The position numbers and the translations under genes were made by a program. Under the pieces are notes generated by a model. It saw nothing but the letters and a program-made list of their open reading frames with translations, did no database searches and had not been told where the DNA came from. From positions 41,493,249 to 41,557,248 of the forward strand of contig OZ038423.1 of assembly GCA_964036155.1 (NCBI GenBank): 64,000 nt of DNA. The letters run 5' to 3'. Below are positions 21,574 through 36,700 of the stretch, in pieces (position 1 is the stretch's first letter; each line of letters starts with the position of its first letter). This DNA is from Diploscapter coronatus (Eukaryota > Nematoda > Chromadorea > Rhabditida > Rhabditidae).

Positions 21574-24500
21574 CATTATCTTCGTGGATCTTTTTACAAT
21601 TATTTTCAACATTTTATTTTTATTTTATGCTAAATAAAGCTCGCTGAAAATCATGAAATTTTTCAAAAGTGATCACTTTGCATGAAACGCTAGAAGCAGA
21701 ATGAATGGCTGACAGGTTAGATCTCGAACAGGACAACTCACGACTCACAGCTCATCCAAACACCCACAACCACGCACTGCCAAACCGCAGACCGCACGCC
21801 TTTAGCCTCGAAACACGACTAGGTTTTGTTCGCTCCTCTCATCGCTCACTTGCGAATTCTTCGGGTTGTCACCTCAAGAATGAAGCAGAATGACTGAGAT
21901 AAGTGAAGAGAATCAGACAAAAGCCGCGAGTAAAAGCAGAGCAGCAAAGCAGGCTGTTTGCCTTGCCCTCTGCCTGGCAGAGGTTATTTACTTTCAACCA
22001 CAGCGGCATAGGAAAATGCGAAACGAGAGAGAAATCGAGAAGTCCAAAGAAACGAAAGGAATAAAGAGAAAGAAACGGAAAATGAGAGAAAGTTCGTTTT
22101 TTATCACATCTCTCATTCTCTCCAATAACCATTTTTCTTCCCATATAATGTTCTCATGAGAGTTCATTTCTCATGCCTTCTTTCGCTTTTTGCGGTCGGA
22201 TACTTTGGCCTAGGATATCCATTTCAAATTGTGCATGAAATTTTTGCAGACGTCTCTTTGCTCTTTCCAACAAAAAAATCTATTTTTGTTGAAAACTGGG
22301 AAAAATCCAGGCTTTTCAACATTATGCAGACATTCTCCAATATTGTCTAAATGTGGATCTTCAGGCGAAAGTTAGATGATTTCTGTCTTGATTCTCTCGT
22401 GTAATATGACAATTATGCTATTATATTCCCACTAGCATATTGCTTCTTCTAGCTGCTAACAAGTATCTAATTTTACCCCTATAATTTCGCCATACATAAT
22501 CGCATTAAATGCGTGACAGTTTGAACTTCGAGCGACTGTCGAGTGCATTGGTGCGCAACACAAAAACGATGTGTAATTGGAAGGTTACTATTTCATGGCG
22601 CGTTCATCTTGCTATGGCATTTACAATATTTCGAGTGATACGATTTCAAAAATGCTAGCATTTTCTATAAGGAAAAGTGTCGTGATTCAACAAGTCGTAC
22701 AGAGGATATGAAATAGAAATCATTCGGTCAAATAGTGTTGCTTGCGAAATTGATCAAGTTGGGGATCGTTCTGTATCTCTTCACTCCTTCTCTCTTCATT
22801 TCATGGCTGTCACTATTTCTCTGCCTCGATTTTTCTCGAACGTCCTTGGCATTGCGATTTGCGACGCGCGATGCGAACAGGTAAACTGTCCTCTGTCCTG
22901 TCCTCGAACCTCTATCTCCTTCTACTCAATCTATCTTTCTTCCTCCACTACTCTTCCCATTAATTTCCATCTCGTTCCCAATTTCCTCTCCATTATCACT
23001 ATATCATTTCATCATTTCCAAGCCATTTTACGATTTGATAATAATGCCCCAACACAATTATATTGTGTTGCAAAGTATTGCATTGCTATATCTTCTGAAT
23101 TTTCGACTCCTCTACTTCTATTCTTTCAAATCGAAGTTTTGCAAGTTTCGTATGATAAATGAAAAGCTATTTCTCGGCAGGAGAAATATTTCGACAAAAG
23201 AAGAATGCACGCTGTTTTATTCTACAAATAGTCATTTTATGTGTAGCTAGCGCAATCACTGTATTTCTCATGCATCTCTCTACTTCTACTCACGCGTTAC
23301 TCATCGTTTCAATTTACGAAACTCCAGCAAAAACGTCCGTTTTCGTAATCCAATAGCAATGATTTTTTAGTTGAACGAACTATATAAAATAGGGCTAATG
23401 TTTGTTTGATGGTACATTTAGTCGAACTTGATTCCTTTTCTTTCATTCTTTAGCTTATTGACACTTATGAAATCATGATTCAGGAAATAGATGATTCGAG
23501 AAGGAATCGGATTTTATCTTCTGTTTATTTCATATGCATGATTTCCTCTCTTAGCTGTTCCGAATTCCAATCTCTTCCGATCTCCTTCTTCTGTCTCATG
23601 CAAATGTCGCCTCTCTGTTTGCATCTCTTTCTGCATCTCTGCATCTATCTGACTTCTCTCATCTGCATTTCCGTTCTCGACAATTCAATCGAATCGAATC
23701 GAACAGATCAAAGGACGAATGCAAATGACATGCGAATTGGAATGGGGGAGAAGAGAGAAGCAGATCATTTCGAGAAAGCAACATGGGAGTATCATCCTTT
23801 TCATTGAGCCCTGAATTATTATTCTGCTCAATGATAATTCCCCCATCATAATTTCATCAACCCGTTTATTATTCAGTTTTCAATATTTCCAATCAATCAT
23901 AATCTCTCAAGATAATCAAAATCGATCGAATCAACTTTTAGTTTTACTAATTCTCTTCTTCAAATTACTCTGAAAATTCCATTTCCTCTTTTCTCATTCA
24001 TTCTTCATGCGCCTCGTCTGATTTGAGTTCTCGAAATCCCTCTAATCTAAAAGTCAAACAATGCCGACCCCACGCAGTTTCCAGAATTCTCCTAGTTCAA
24101 CTTCAAACTTGTAATAACTCTTCATTACTTGCGAAACATACATTTCTCGTATAGAAGTTTTGAGTAAATTCTATCGATAAAAACCTAGCGGAGATTTTTA
24201 TCTAGCCACAGAGGCAATAATTTCGCAAGTCAGCATTGAATTGCTCATTCCTTGGCATTCAATCGCTATCAGTCAATCGCGCTGCTTTTTGTCAGCTCAA
24301 AAGTCCATTTCTCTATCAATATAATTGATCTTAGAAGCCATTCATATTTTTCCAAGTATCGATAAATAAACAATCCATCGATGTTTTTCACGCGATTGTG
24401 TGTGAAATTTCTCCTAATTCTCTCCATTCCGCTCGCTTCTCTTTGCTCTTCTCACTCTCAGATTTCTGCCCTGCGACACATGTTTTTGCCACATTTTTGT

Positions 24501-25926
24501 CGTTTTTCTTCGCTTTTGCTTTGTTCCTGATGCCTCTCACCGGTTGGTTTTTTGTTTCAATTTTCACTTTGAAAAATTCGTGAAAATTTCGCTATTTCAT
24601 AACATTTATTTGTTTTTTCTTCGATTTTCCCGTTATTCGATCGAACTCAGCGTATTTTGCCTGTTTCGTCCTCCAAACTCCTTCACTCTTATCTCATTCT
24701 GGGGGATGTTTACGTTCCCAATCAATTTACGACCCTTTTAACGGAGGAAGTCAAATTCGCTACCTTTTCGCGCTGTAAAACGACCAAAATTTCGTCATTT
24801 ATGAAACGTTTGCAAGCAGTTCATTAGAATCATTTTTCTTCATAGTGAATTCCAAAATCATTATGAAAGCAGCATTCCAATTTCTAAGTGTTATTTTTCA
24901 TTTCATTACGAAAGTAAAGTTTGTCTAAAATTTCGATATTCACGTTTTTCTCGAAGAATCTCTCGTTTTCTTGAATCTGCACGCATCGTGATTTGGTGGC
25001 AATTTGAAAATGTCGAAATGAGAAAGATGCGTAGTCAGGAATGGGTTCGAGATCGAGACCGTGATAGAATGTTCTTGAAAAATAGATTTCGTCATTCCGC
25101 TAAATCCAAATTCATTTCTTCGATCAATCGATATCCGTGTCCACCTCCAGTTGCATCTTTCCCCTAGTCCTCTAGCCCTAGCTGTCTGCTAATTGATTAC
25201 AACCCGTCTGTCTCTGCTTTTTCCTGTTTATCTCTTTTCTTCTCTACTTCTTCATATTCTTTTACCCACACGAAAAACCTTCGCATTTCTCAACGCGCGT
25301 TTTCATCGTCTCACTCATTCATTCATTCATATTTTGCATCATCATCTATGATTCCTCTCGATTGTTTCCGGCACCCCACACATATTTGTCATTCACTATT
25401 GACATAATTAATTTGCCTGTGTCATTGCATTGCTTTCATTCTCTATTAATTCATGAATCTGTCATAGCTATTTTCCATACGAATAGGCAGCATTTTGATG
25501 ATACCATTTCCCGGCTCATAACATTCTTATCACTTCATTATCAAAATGCCGAAAGACCAAATTTAAACGATTTCCTTCGTCCCTTTTAGATTTATAGCCT
25601 TCATGTTTCAATATGTTCTAGTAAAATATTCAAATTTGCCGTTTCTTCCTCTTGCCAATCCGTTTTTCGTCCTTGATTTTTAATTGTTGTTGAATCGAAA
25701 ATCTGTACGTCCTTCCTCTGCAGTCATGTAGCACGGAATAGCAAATGATAGTTGTGAGTTTTTGACAAGCAACAGACAAAATGTGAATTCCTTTGTATTA
25801 TATTTCTGTAGTACAGGCACAAGACATACATAGATTCGATTCATCTACAAGGCAAACAGTTTCGAATTTCGCGCCAAGCTGTTCACTACAAACGTGTGCA
25901 AACAACGATGCAATTCAGTGCATTTC
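21574..25926. other. Gene-poor, pyrimidine-rich region, 4.3 kb
   Basis: Apart from the 3' end of the receptor gene I find no gene. Much of the plus strand from 22.8 to 25.4 kb is rich in C and T, which creates many spurious Leu/Ser/Phe-rich frames of 60-120 codons. None has splice-consistent partners. The region presumably holds distal regulation of hsp-25 or unseen non-coding exons. Confidence 0.5.
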
Positions 25927-25928
25927 AG
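25927..25928 (+). other. Probable trans-splice acceptor of hsp-25
   Basis: GTGCATTTCAG ends 16 bases before the ATG at 25945, as expected for a spliced-leader acceptor. Confidence 0.55.
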
Positions 25929-25944
25929 AGAGCCAAAAAGAGGA

Positions 25945-28900
25945 ATGGCGGAGAGGAAAATCGACGTGAATCGATCGAATTACTCGGTGATCGACAACGA
26001 ATTCGGCAACATGCGCGACAGATTCGAGGCCGAAATGAGGAGAGTCGAGGACGAGATGCGTCGACTCCGGTCTGAGTTTGAAGGTGTGTGATTTTTCAAG
26101 ACAATACTCTGGATTCGTAAAACTTGATGGTGCAAGTTGAGCACAATTAACTTGCGAAGTTTACTATAGTTGATAGAAATTGCGCGTTAAATAGGGTGCA
26201 ATAAAAGTAATGCTTTTCGAACCTAATTATACTATAAGATCAAAATTGATCTTCATGTTTACACCAACTCATGCGCTTATTTACTTCAATTACGCAGTCG
26301 TTCAATCGCTTTTACAGCATGCAATAATTATATAATCAATTTGATCGTTTTCGGTATTAGAGAAAAGCCCGATTTCATAATTCCGAGATTGATCGATCAG
26401 CGCGTTACGTGTTTTTGTCGTTTTTTGCAATGGCAATTCTATCGATTGTCCTGTTTGCGAGCAGCCGGCCGATGATAGCAGGGCCTTGCCGCAGGCAGGG
26501 AAACGAGAAATCACTGCAATCAGTGTTGTAATAACTGGACAAAAACGAGCACAACTCTGAAGGAAAATGAAGAGAAAGAGAGGAAAGAGATGCACATCTG
26601 CGTCACGACTGAACACTCCCAAATTGCCACATCACGACAAATATCTGCGAGAAGAATAACAAGGCAAATTTCAACGATATCATTCTCGAATCAAACTGTG
26701 CCCGTTCCATACGGTGTCGAATTTTTATCGATGGCAGTCGAAATTTGGAACAATCATACGCAGCGTTCAAACTGCCGATCCCCATATTCCTCAAATGAAT
26801 CGGTAATTCTCGACTGCCAACCCAATCCATGCAGATTCGTGTACTGATGGACATAGGTTACGCTGAATGGTTCTGAAGTCTTTTCCCTTTTCCATAATGA
26901 TTGAATAAGATTGAATTTGGCATACAGTTGTTGGTAAAAAATCAGAATAGTTCGATCAAGATCATTGGTTGCGTCCAAATTTATGTTCCCCAGTATAGAT
27001 TTTGGTCAAGAAAAAAATCAATATTTTTAGTGCAACAGCAGGAAACATGATTTTAAACCTCGAAAGGAAATTATTCTGCAGAACAATAAATTTGCCCTCA
27101 AATCCTCGGGAACACCAATTTGCATCCCAATAGATAGATATGCAGGGCCTGCGCCTGCCGAAAATCTAATAAACTTTTTTGTTGAATGGGGAATAAGCAC
27201 GAAAAGGCCTGCCGAGAAGGGTCTGGAAAGGAATGAAAGAGAAAGAGAAAGGTTATTGCAGAAAAAAACTGCAGGAAAAGCGAGGAATAAATGAAATGAT
27301 TTCAAATGCAGCAGGCGAATGCAGAGCTTGAAAGAGGAATAAAATCTGCGAACGGCAGGCAGTTTTGATGAGAATTTCTCGATTTAGCTCGTATTTTGGT
27401 AATGAAAATAATTACTCCTGGTGCGAGAAAGTGACAATGGCTAAAATAAGATGAAGAAATGAAAATGTGAGTAGAAAACGAGAGAAGAGAGACAAATTGC
27501 TGCAGGCATTTTCGCCTCTTTTTGAAGGGAAAAGCAGTTTTTTCGCTCGAGTTCTCTCTCTCTTAGTTTTTGCCGTTTGAGGCGTTCTTCCTAAAGAAGT
27601 AAAAGCGGCTTTGCTTGTCTTCTTTCCTCGAGACTTACTTCATTTAGAGTGAAGAAAAGAGAGGTCCTCAAATTTGCCAAAGACTAACAGGAATTACTTG
27701 CTACATTTTCTATTTACAAAATTCTCCTGAATAATTTATTTTTCGATAAAATTTCCCTTACTTTTGTTTGCGTGTAAGAATTCTTTGGACTAACAAAATA
27801 GACGATTTAAAAATAAGCGGTTACATCTAAGGTTAGAGCGGAAGTCGGGTGAAGAAAGCAAAATACCTTTGAATTTCTTCTCATAAATTTTGCTTTTGTG
27901 AAAACAGCATGTTCATTTCTTGAAGAGGGAACTATTCATACCTTTTCCTAAACATTTCAAACATTTTCGTTCATCGCTCCGAGCTTTCAAATATTGCAAC
28001 TTTTGTCGCGTTCTTATTGCCATGCAAATCGCTTTTTACACAGCTCTCGAAGTGAGATCGCGAGATTTTCTTTCCTCTCAAACCACGAGGAGTGTTGAAA
28101 GAATTCTACTCCATTGCGCATTAGACCTTCTCATTGATTTTCAACCAAATAATTTTCAACATATAATCAGATAATTTCTCAAATTAACCACTCCATTTTT
28201 TACAACCGAAATGATACCTTTCCAATTTCAGGTTACCGACCAAACGGCGGAGCGGCCCCTCCTCCAGCAGCCATTTCCAACCAGCCACACAACAACTCGA
28301 CCTATTCCTCGCATCACGACGTTCGCCGCACTCACGATTCCTTCGGAGCACCTCCGCCTCATTTCGGTAGGGTATTTTCTTACAAAATTAATAAGCTTTA
28401 CGATTACTGCTTTATGAAACGATTTTCCGGGACGAAGTAAAGATTTGATTTTGTTCAAATGTCAAACCTTTTTTAGAGTTTGACATGCTGAAAAGTTACT
28501 GCATCGTGAAACAAACATCGAAATAAAATAGGATAAATAGAAAAGTCAAACTTGATAATCTTCATAATCATGTGTAGCACAATGTCAAAATTAGAATAGT
28601 TTTAGAACTTTGACAATTCAATTTACGAAAATTTTCGGTTTAAATTTCGGCACTTTGGCAGATAAAATCCGAAAATTTGTAATAGGAATAAGCGCTTTAA
28701 CTGCCCTAAAAGTGACAAACAATCGTCGGCTGTCCATTCTCGGACTGCAAGCGGTTCAACTCTTTTCACCCGCGTATCTCCTTGGGGAACGCAGACCATT
28801 GTCTCGCCATGAAAGGCAAAAGTCGAGATTTTCACGAAAGAAAGAGGAGTTTGGAAGCCGAAGTGTCTCGCATTACTTGTTTTGACTGGCTGTTTGCCGA

Positions 28901-29987
28901 TTTTACTCTTCAATTTCAACAAATTTCAGGCAGCGATTTGATGTCTTCCCGCCCAATGTACGATCCATACCTGGACAATCTGAAGAGCCCTCTGATTCGA
29001 GATGAAAGCGACGGAAAGACTCTCAGGCTCAGGTACAACTTGAACGATGATTAAGGAACAGAGATTGAACATTATGTCAGTTACACTTACTCTCCGAGAA
29101 CTAATTTGGCTAGAATTTTGTGGATGTTAGTGATATGAAATGACATGATCTTTCGCCTATAAATTAGCAAATTTGTATTGTGTTGGTTACCAATTTCGTC
29201 CCCATCTTTACAAAAATAGGAATTGTCTTCCAATTACTTGGCGAAGGTTATACTTGCAAATATTCATATGAATTTTGGATGAAATAGGATTCATAGTTTC
29301 TATCTTCGTCTAAAATAAGTCATTAAAATTTCAAGATTTGAAAAAAAACTAAATTATTGGCATGATAATAAATCATCTAAAAAAAGCTTTACAAAATACA
29401 AAGCAATGATTTATCAAAATCTATGCAAATTATTGCAAGTCCCCGGAAAGTGAAACACTATCAAACACTTCTTGCAGATTCGATGTTGCCCAGTACAAGC
29501 CGGAAGAAGTGACTGTCAAGACAATCGACAACCGATTGCTGGTGCATGCCAAACACGAAGAGAAAACTCCACAGCGCACCGTTTTCAGAGAATACAATCA
29601 GGCAGGAAATTTGTTTATAACCTGGAAATGTTTCATAAAGTGACGTAAGCAGATTTGAAAGTGGTTATTTAGAACTTTCGGTCAACCAATCAACTATCGT
29701 TTATTTGAAATAAAATGATAAAAATGAGTTCTTTTATAGAATTTTCAAAGAGTTGCATTTCCCAATTCTCATAATTTTTCATTCTTAAATGATTTCATTT
29801 TTCGCCATTTTCTGATAACAAACTATCACCAAGTTTAAAGAATATCATATTTTCAACCAGCATCTATATAATTCAGGAATTCCTTCTGCCCCGTGGAACC
29901 AATCCCGAACAGATTTCGTCTACACTCTCGACGGACGGGGTTCTGACGGTCGAAGCTCCCCTTCCTCAACTCGCAATTCAGCACTAA
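25945..29987 (+). CDS. hsp-25: Small heat shock protein, HSP-25 (alpha-crystallin family)
   Basis: ATP-independent chaperone with an alpha-crystallin domain. Exons: 25945-26083, 28232-28366, 28930-29032, 29478-29601, 29877-29987; 203 residues, about the length of C. elegans HSP-25. Residues 1-46 are highly charged, with an EAEMRRVEDEMRRLRSEF helix that may form a coiled coil. Residues 47-92 are a low-complexity Pro/His/Asn/Ser linker. The alpha-crystallin domain then runs from about 110 to the end: FDVAQYKPEEVTVKTIDN, HAKHEEKTPQRTVFREYNQ, FLLPRGTNPEQISSTLS and DGVLTVEAPLP. Intron 1 is 2.1 kb. Intron 4 starts with GC rather than GT (AATCAG/gcagga); family conservation across the junction fixes this site. 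In C. elegans this protein is a muscle component and is constitutive. Confidence 0.94.
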
Positions 29988-31585
29988 ATCCAACGCATTC
30001 AGCAGCATGTTCATGAACAAAAAATCTCAGTTCCAATTATTACAAAACTTATTCGATGAATTTTTTAAATCCCTTATCGATTTGTTCAAAAATCTCATAA
30101 TTTGAAAGTGAACAAATTGATAAAAAAAATCAAATGTTTAACCAAATTATATGACCACTTTCTCGGAATACAATTCAAAATCTACTCAGTATCTCCATAA
30201 TCGGAAGAAATTTTATGGTGAGATTTCTTTTCTCATAAATCTGAATAATTGATTTTCATCAAATCCACTTTTCATTACAAATTTTCGTGCATTTTTCGAA
30301 GCAATTTCGGTTATTATCTTTTTCTATCGATGTTATGTAGTTTCCCATTCAAAATACATAATTTCGTGTAACTTCATTTATGTAGCCTTATCATTCGGTA
30401 TTTGAATATAATCGTCAGTAAACCGAAAAATCAGCATGTGATTAGAAAATGAAATATCTCATTTTTCAAGCGAATAAATGTTTAGAAATTTTTCTTTTCA
30501 AAGTATCCCAAAACTAACTAGCATTTCAAGTGAAAGCTCACAAAGTTGGATTGATTTCGAAGAAATCCTAACTGCGAGAGATTTTTAGCTATTTATACTT
30601 TTTTGAAGATATTGAAATCAAATAAAAATTTTCTCCACATCGGATTTTAAAATTTAGTGCATTGAAAGAAGAATGGCGATGCGGAGTTCTAACAGAATAA
30701 AATAATCCTATCTCTACACTTGAACCAAGGATGATTCAAAATTTAAGACATTGGCATCAATCGCTTGGTGGAATAAATTTAGTATCAAATTTTTGTCCTG
30801 AGCAAATGCACACTCAGAAATTTTTCAGTAAATAAAAATATGCGTACTCGAATTTCGAACTAGTGCAGATTTATTCCAGAAGAAAATTCGTGTGGATTCG
30901 ACTCAAAAAAGTTTCGTCTGTAGATTTATGCTATTTCTACATATTCTTTTTCTGGTAAACATAAGAATGATAAATTTAGCTGTTCGAAAATTCGGGGGAT
31001 AAATATACACGGATTCTTTTCTTAGACAAATCTACAAGCAATCAATTTTCGAAATTCACCTCATGGGCATCCTTGATTTCCATTTTATCTACTGATTTAG
31101 ATATTTTTTTACATCTTGCAGACTTATTTACAATTTTTCATTTTAGATTTAATCGAACATGAGAAAATGAAGTTTTTGTGATAAAGGTGCACTTCTAAAA
31201 AGGAAATCTGTCGTAATTGATCAATGTCAGAAAAGGCACAGAAAGAGAACACGACTGGGAGAGGCAAAAAATATGTGAAAATTGGAGATGAACTGAACAG
31301 ACAGGCAAAAAATCAGATGCAACTCGGGGAATTTAGAGGAAACATGAAAAAATATCAGAGGAGCAGAGAAACGAAGGTGTCCTTGAGACGCTCCTCTGTT
31401 AAGTACGAATCCATCAGAATCAGATTCGAAAACGAATCGCCGAATTTCATCCACCCAAATAAAAAATTTTCCGTCTGATTTTTTCTACTGTCTGAAAATA
31501 TATCATCTAATATAAATACTGCGGTAGAACACGAGTTTTTGCAACCAATTTCAAATTGTTTGTCCGTTTTCATTCATTATTAACT
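29988..31585. other. Intergenic DNA, 1.6 kb
   Basis: AT-rich DNA after hsp-25. An 84-codon Lys-rich frame at 31224-31478 has no recognisable domain and is not called. Confidence 0.5.
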
Positions 31586-33737
31586 ATGTCGCCAACATTT
31601 TTGAAAAAGGTAAGCGAATTTTATTTACCTATGCAAGTGATATGTTCATTCTCAGATTCGAGATGTCATTGCAAATGATCATTCAAATATTCTACAGTTT
31701 ATTGAATATTGTTTGCGTTATGCATTTGTATTTTGTATTTATCTAATCGTCACTTTTATCCACACGGTTGTGTTCATTCCTATGAAGTTCTACACAAGGC
31801 ACTATACAATGATCAAAATCGATGAAGAGCTAAGAAAGTACGACTCAAATTTAGATGGAAAAATATTCGTAGTGACTGGATGTTCAAATGGCAAGATTTG
31901 CTAGATTTGCCAGATAAAAATCCTTTCGTTTAGGAATCGGCTGCTGCCTTGCTGATCAATTACTTCAAAGAGGAGCACGAGTCATCGGATTGGATATCGA
32001 CGATGGAGGAGCCAAACGGGTAAACGAAGAAACGAGCATCAACTTCTAAATTGCTCATTTTTAGCTCACATCGAAATTTCCGGATCAATTCGAATTCGTT
32101 AGTTGCGATCTGTCGAGCGCTGATTCTATTGCAAACGCTATCAAACAGATAAGAACGATGATAAATGATGGACTCGATGCCTTGTTTAACATAGCTGGAG
32201 TTGTTAGTTTTTCTTTAACTTTTATTAGAATGCAGAGATAGATTAAAACAATACAAGTTGAAGTCAAGAATTTGAAATTTTTTAGAAATCGTTTTTATTC
32301 CAAAACCCCGCTTCTAATGAACGCATTTGATAGAACTTTTGTTATATTTCAGGGTTACAATCACAATCTGAGTTTCACATCCGACGGAACAGCCCTGCCC
32401 ACCTTCATCAATGCGATTGCTCCTTATTTACTGTCGACTTCACTAGTTGATTGTTTGGAGAAGCGACGTGGCAATATCATTTACACGTCGAGGTAAAATA
32501 ATTAGTCGTTCACTTTCAAATGTTTCATGAACAGGAACAGAAACTTGTCATAGTGTTGCCACTTTGAAAAATAGATACACATTTACACGTGATGAGATAA
32601 ATTATTACGATTTATCATTGAAAAAGAATGTGAACAAATTAAATTTTATTAAGTTCGAGTGCCAATCACATTCGAAGTCTACAAGCATCCAACATAAAAT
32701 TCAATCGGCCAGTTCAAGGAATTATGTCTTTGGTTAAAAGCTACGGCGCATACGCTCAAAGCAAGGAGCTTGTCAACCTCATCGCCGAAGAACAAGGTCA
32801 ACACTTGTCTGTAAGAAGTAAGAATAAATTTATTTCAAAGAAAACAACCATCAAACGCCCAAAAATCAATGTTCAATTTTCTAAATTTATCTCTCATCTT
32901 ATTTCTCGAAACTGCCCTATTCCAAATTCAAGTCTAGTGCTTGAAAATTTCGAGTCGTGTGAAGAAAGCAATTTATGGCTTGTCCAAAATGGTCGAGCAG
33001 TAAAAATAATGTGCACTTATTTATGAGTTGGCTTTGTTGTTTTCTTACTCGGCGATATTTTGCCAGAGATAATCGGCGAAATGGGATCTCAAGAAGAAAC
33101 CCCCACTCGTAGATGAGTTTGTTTTGGTTTCGACGTTTACTATGCAACTACTGTAAATTTATGGCCAAAAGAGCAATTTTTAACGAATTTAACTGAGGTC
33201 ATGTTTTTAGAAACAAAAAAGACATGAGCATCTGCATTTTAACTAATTTAAAATTTCTGAGTTTTATTGAACATTTATGATATGCCATGCTTAATCGTTT
33301 TCGAAAATAGATTAACCAAATCGCTGAAAATTATGCCATTTTTCAATTTCTTGGAAATTTAACGGAAGATTTAGATAAAAATAATCTCGAGTCATTGTTT
33401 TAGATGTCAAAGTTTACGCAAACGATCCAGGAATAGTGAACACTCAGCTGGCAGACAGTTTTAGCAATGTCATTTTCAATCCGTTTGGATTCGAAAAGTC
33501 TGACTTTCCCATTTGCAAGTGGTACTCTGATCTGACGAGGAGTGCAGGAGCAAAAGTGAATAACAATTCACAGAAAGATAATTTAATTTAGAAATTTAGA
33601 CTCCAGAACAAGCAGCCCAGTCCTTCATTCTGCTAGGAACGACCGATAAATATCAGCATTTGTCTGGCAGCAAAGTTGTGGATTATGAAAGATTCGTTCC
33701 GAGAAGTCGAATTAAAAGTGAAAACGAGGTACTTTAA
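31586..33737 (+). CDS. Short-chain dehydrogenase/reductase with N-terminal membrane anchor
   Basis: NAD(P)-dependent oxidoreductase of the classical SDR family, probably acting on a lipid, sterol or retinoid substrate. Exons: 31586-31609, 31656-31890, 31934-32019, 32065-32202, 32353-32492, 32654-32796, 33404-33555, 33600-33737; 351 residues if the last exon reads through to TAA at 33735-33737. A hydrophobic segment at about 27-52 should anchor it in a membrane. The cofactor motif TGCSNGIG is at about 79-86, followed by the dinucleotide-fold Asp in VIGLDIDDG. NIAG replaces the usual NNAG. The catalytic set is Ser in IIYTSSS and Tyr/Lys in YAQSK (about 243-247). The intron inside the cofactor motif starts with GC (AAATG/gcaaga); without it the frame stops at once. 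The exact C-terminus is uncertain. Confidence 0.85.
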
Positions 33738-36700
33738 AATGAGATTGCTCGAAGAAGTCAGCAAAACCAGGAATTTGACTTTTTGAATATTCCGCAGGTC
33801 AAAAATTTGCATGGGGTTAAGTATAAGGTTGAACAGGCTAAATTTAGTATCAAAATGTCTAGCTTGATTTGCTGATCAATTTGGTACCAAGTTTACCTTA
33901 CCAAGCCCTAACCCAGCACACTTTCCATATCCATTTTTACCCATTTTGAACATTTTTGACCTACGAAGTATTCAAACTATGGGATCTACGAGGCTACGGG
34001 GTATTCAACAATCCCAGAAATTCAAGTTTAATGTGCGAAAAATAAGTTACACTTCATTCGCATCAACCAATTCTCAGGATACAACTTTTTCAGCGAGCGG
34101 AAATTTATGCAGAAATTCAATCGACCTACCGACTCGAATAATCTGTATCAATAAAGAAGAGCATGAAATGCAATACGGCAATTACCTCACAATAATAATG
34201 TATTTTCACTCACTGCAATAAACTTTGTTCCTTTTCCGATTCCAATTTTTTCTAGAAGTGTAACTTCTTTTCTTCCATGTTTTTGCATGTTTCGACAATT
34301 CATTTATTGTTTCGTGTGAGAGCTGCTTGGAGTTGAAGTCTGAAGAAGAAAAGCGAACTTTCGAATGAAGCGAATTGGCTCTCGCCTAGTCTTAGATAGA
34401 CAGACAGACGGAATGCTCATTGCCAAGTTCACCATTCTCCACTCGCCTAAATTCGAATTGCCTTTTTCATTGTCTTCCAAATGCCATTCCTGTAACTCAA
34501 CAATCCAACAATTAGCGTTTGTCATCGAAATTTCATGTTTTTGAATCACGGAGATGGTCGTGCTAATCAAGTGCGCGTGAAATTGACAGCGCTAAATAAG
34601 AAAACACGGAGATGAGAATTGGATTACGCGCAAACAGGAAGAGAGTTGAATTATGGCATCTTGAATAGGAGCCCAAACTGACCCATATCAAGTATCAAAA
34701 ACCTTGAATGGATGAAAACGGATGAACCGGAAGGTTTTATACCTGTCCTAAAACCGGAAATCCAAATGAATTTGGAAGATTCGGACACCGATTCCGAGAT
34801 TATTCTAATTTCAGTTCCGTGTTATTTCCGAATGCAAAATATTCATTCCTTTATCCTGAAATCTTTCTTTTTCAAAGTCACTTGACCTTCACCTCCCTGC
34901 AATTGTTTCAAATCATCTAAAACTTTCATGTATCTCTTTTCAAAATGAGTTTGGACGTTATCTCTTACATAAACATTGACATGTATCAAATTACAATAAC
35001 TTTACACCGCAACATTTGTTTGAACATTTTGAATAATTGATGAATTTACAAGTTTTAGAAATGAAATTTCTCAATATTCTTTGCACTTTTGACATTGTCA
35101 AAGACTAATCAATTTGAATGAACGAAATGCATATTTTATGCGAAGAAATTAGCATATCATTAGCAGCTTATTTGGAGTTGAGATTCGAGTGATGATTCTA
35201 GCACCAAGTTCAAAATTGAGTAAAATGCTAATTTTTACAGTGTCGGTAGCAGGGCTGCCCAGAAATTGTTTCCGTTCGATTTTCTTGTTTTCTGTCGATT
35301 TTGGCCATTTCTGTTGTTTTTCTGTTTTCGTCCGTTTTCCGAAATAAAAAAAAATCTCATTTCTGGACGGTCCTGGTCAGTAGATTTGTGACTGAAAGAT
35401 ACAGGAGAAACTTTCTAATATACGCTGCCTTACTTCTTTGCTAAAAAATTCACAGAAACCCTACTTTTGAGATACAAATCTGAGTCCTTCATACATTGTC
35501 GCAATTTCTCGGTCATTGACAAAATCGTCGCCCCCAATTTTTTTTTATTAATCTCTGCTATCTCCTCGAATTTTTCGAGGTCCGAATTTGTAGACATTGA
35601 TTTACGAGAGGATTGCCGTGTTTGAACGAGGGGAAATGTGGAAGAGGAGAGAAAATTGAAGGTGGAGGTGGAATAGACAATCGCGCACAAGACGGCAAAA
35701 ATAGGGCAGAGAATAAAAAAGCAATTTCAACTGCTCCAAGGTTCCATGGCTTAGCAGATATCATAAATAGAGAGTCAGCGAGGAACAGAAAGGAATCTAT
35801 GAAAAGCGGTCGAGCAGTCGACTGACGATGAGTCAATCTGCTCAGTCAAATTTCCCTGTCATGCCCCTCCCTTCCTTCCCAGGTCTTGTCCCGGGCGTTT
35901 GTTTCGAAGTCTAATTTCGTGTGCTTCATTTTTCTCCTATTTATGCAAAGATGAAATTTGTCTTTAAAATCATCATCAAAGATGCTTCTCCAAAAATGAG
36001 TAAATTTATTCGAGATTCATAAATTCACTATGCTCTCATTCTCATCCTCACCCACTTTATGAGCATTTAAAAACTTTCGCCTAAATTCTTCACACGTTTT
36101 CGAAGTTCCGGGATAACGACGATGCGAATAACTCGCAGTCAGCGTCAATTTTATGTTCTCCCAAAAGTATCATCATAACTGGTCATAAAAACATTCTAGT
36201 GAATATTTATTCGCACTAAAATTGATCTCCGTGATATAAATTATTCGTTTCAAATAATTAGTTTCATTCATTTTGGAATTCTTGGATAGTGGTCGAAATT
36301 CCAATTCATTCATGCATTATTGCATTGCTCCATCATGAAAATAGAATTTCGACAGCTTTGGTGGCCATCAGGTCAAATTTAGAAATCATGAAAACGGAAG
36401 CATCCAGCAAATATGAACATCGAAGTGGAGAGAAGAGAAACGGGCAGAAGAGACAGAAGCAGAGAGCAACGCCCCTTTGGGCTCTTTTCGGAATTCGTGA
36501 AAGACGTTTCGCTACTTTGCCATTGCAAATACCTACACGCATATTTTGAGGACAGCATGAAGGAAGAGTCTTCGAGTCTGATGAGCTCTTTTAGGGTCAC
36601 CCCTTCCGAGAAAGTTTTTCTCTACACGTTTCTTCTTCTCCTTCACCTTTCATTTTGTGCTGCTTGTTTTAAATCCCTCTCTTGTTATTTTTCTCTGCTT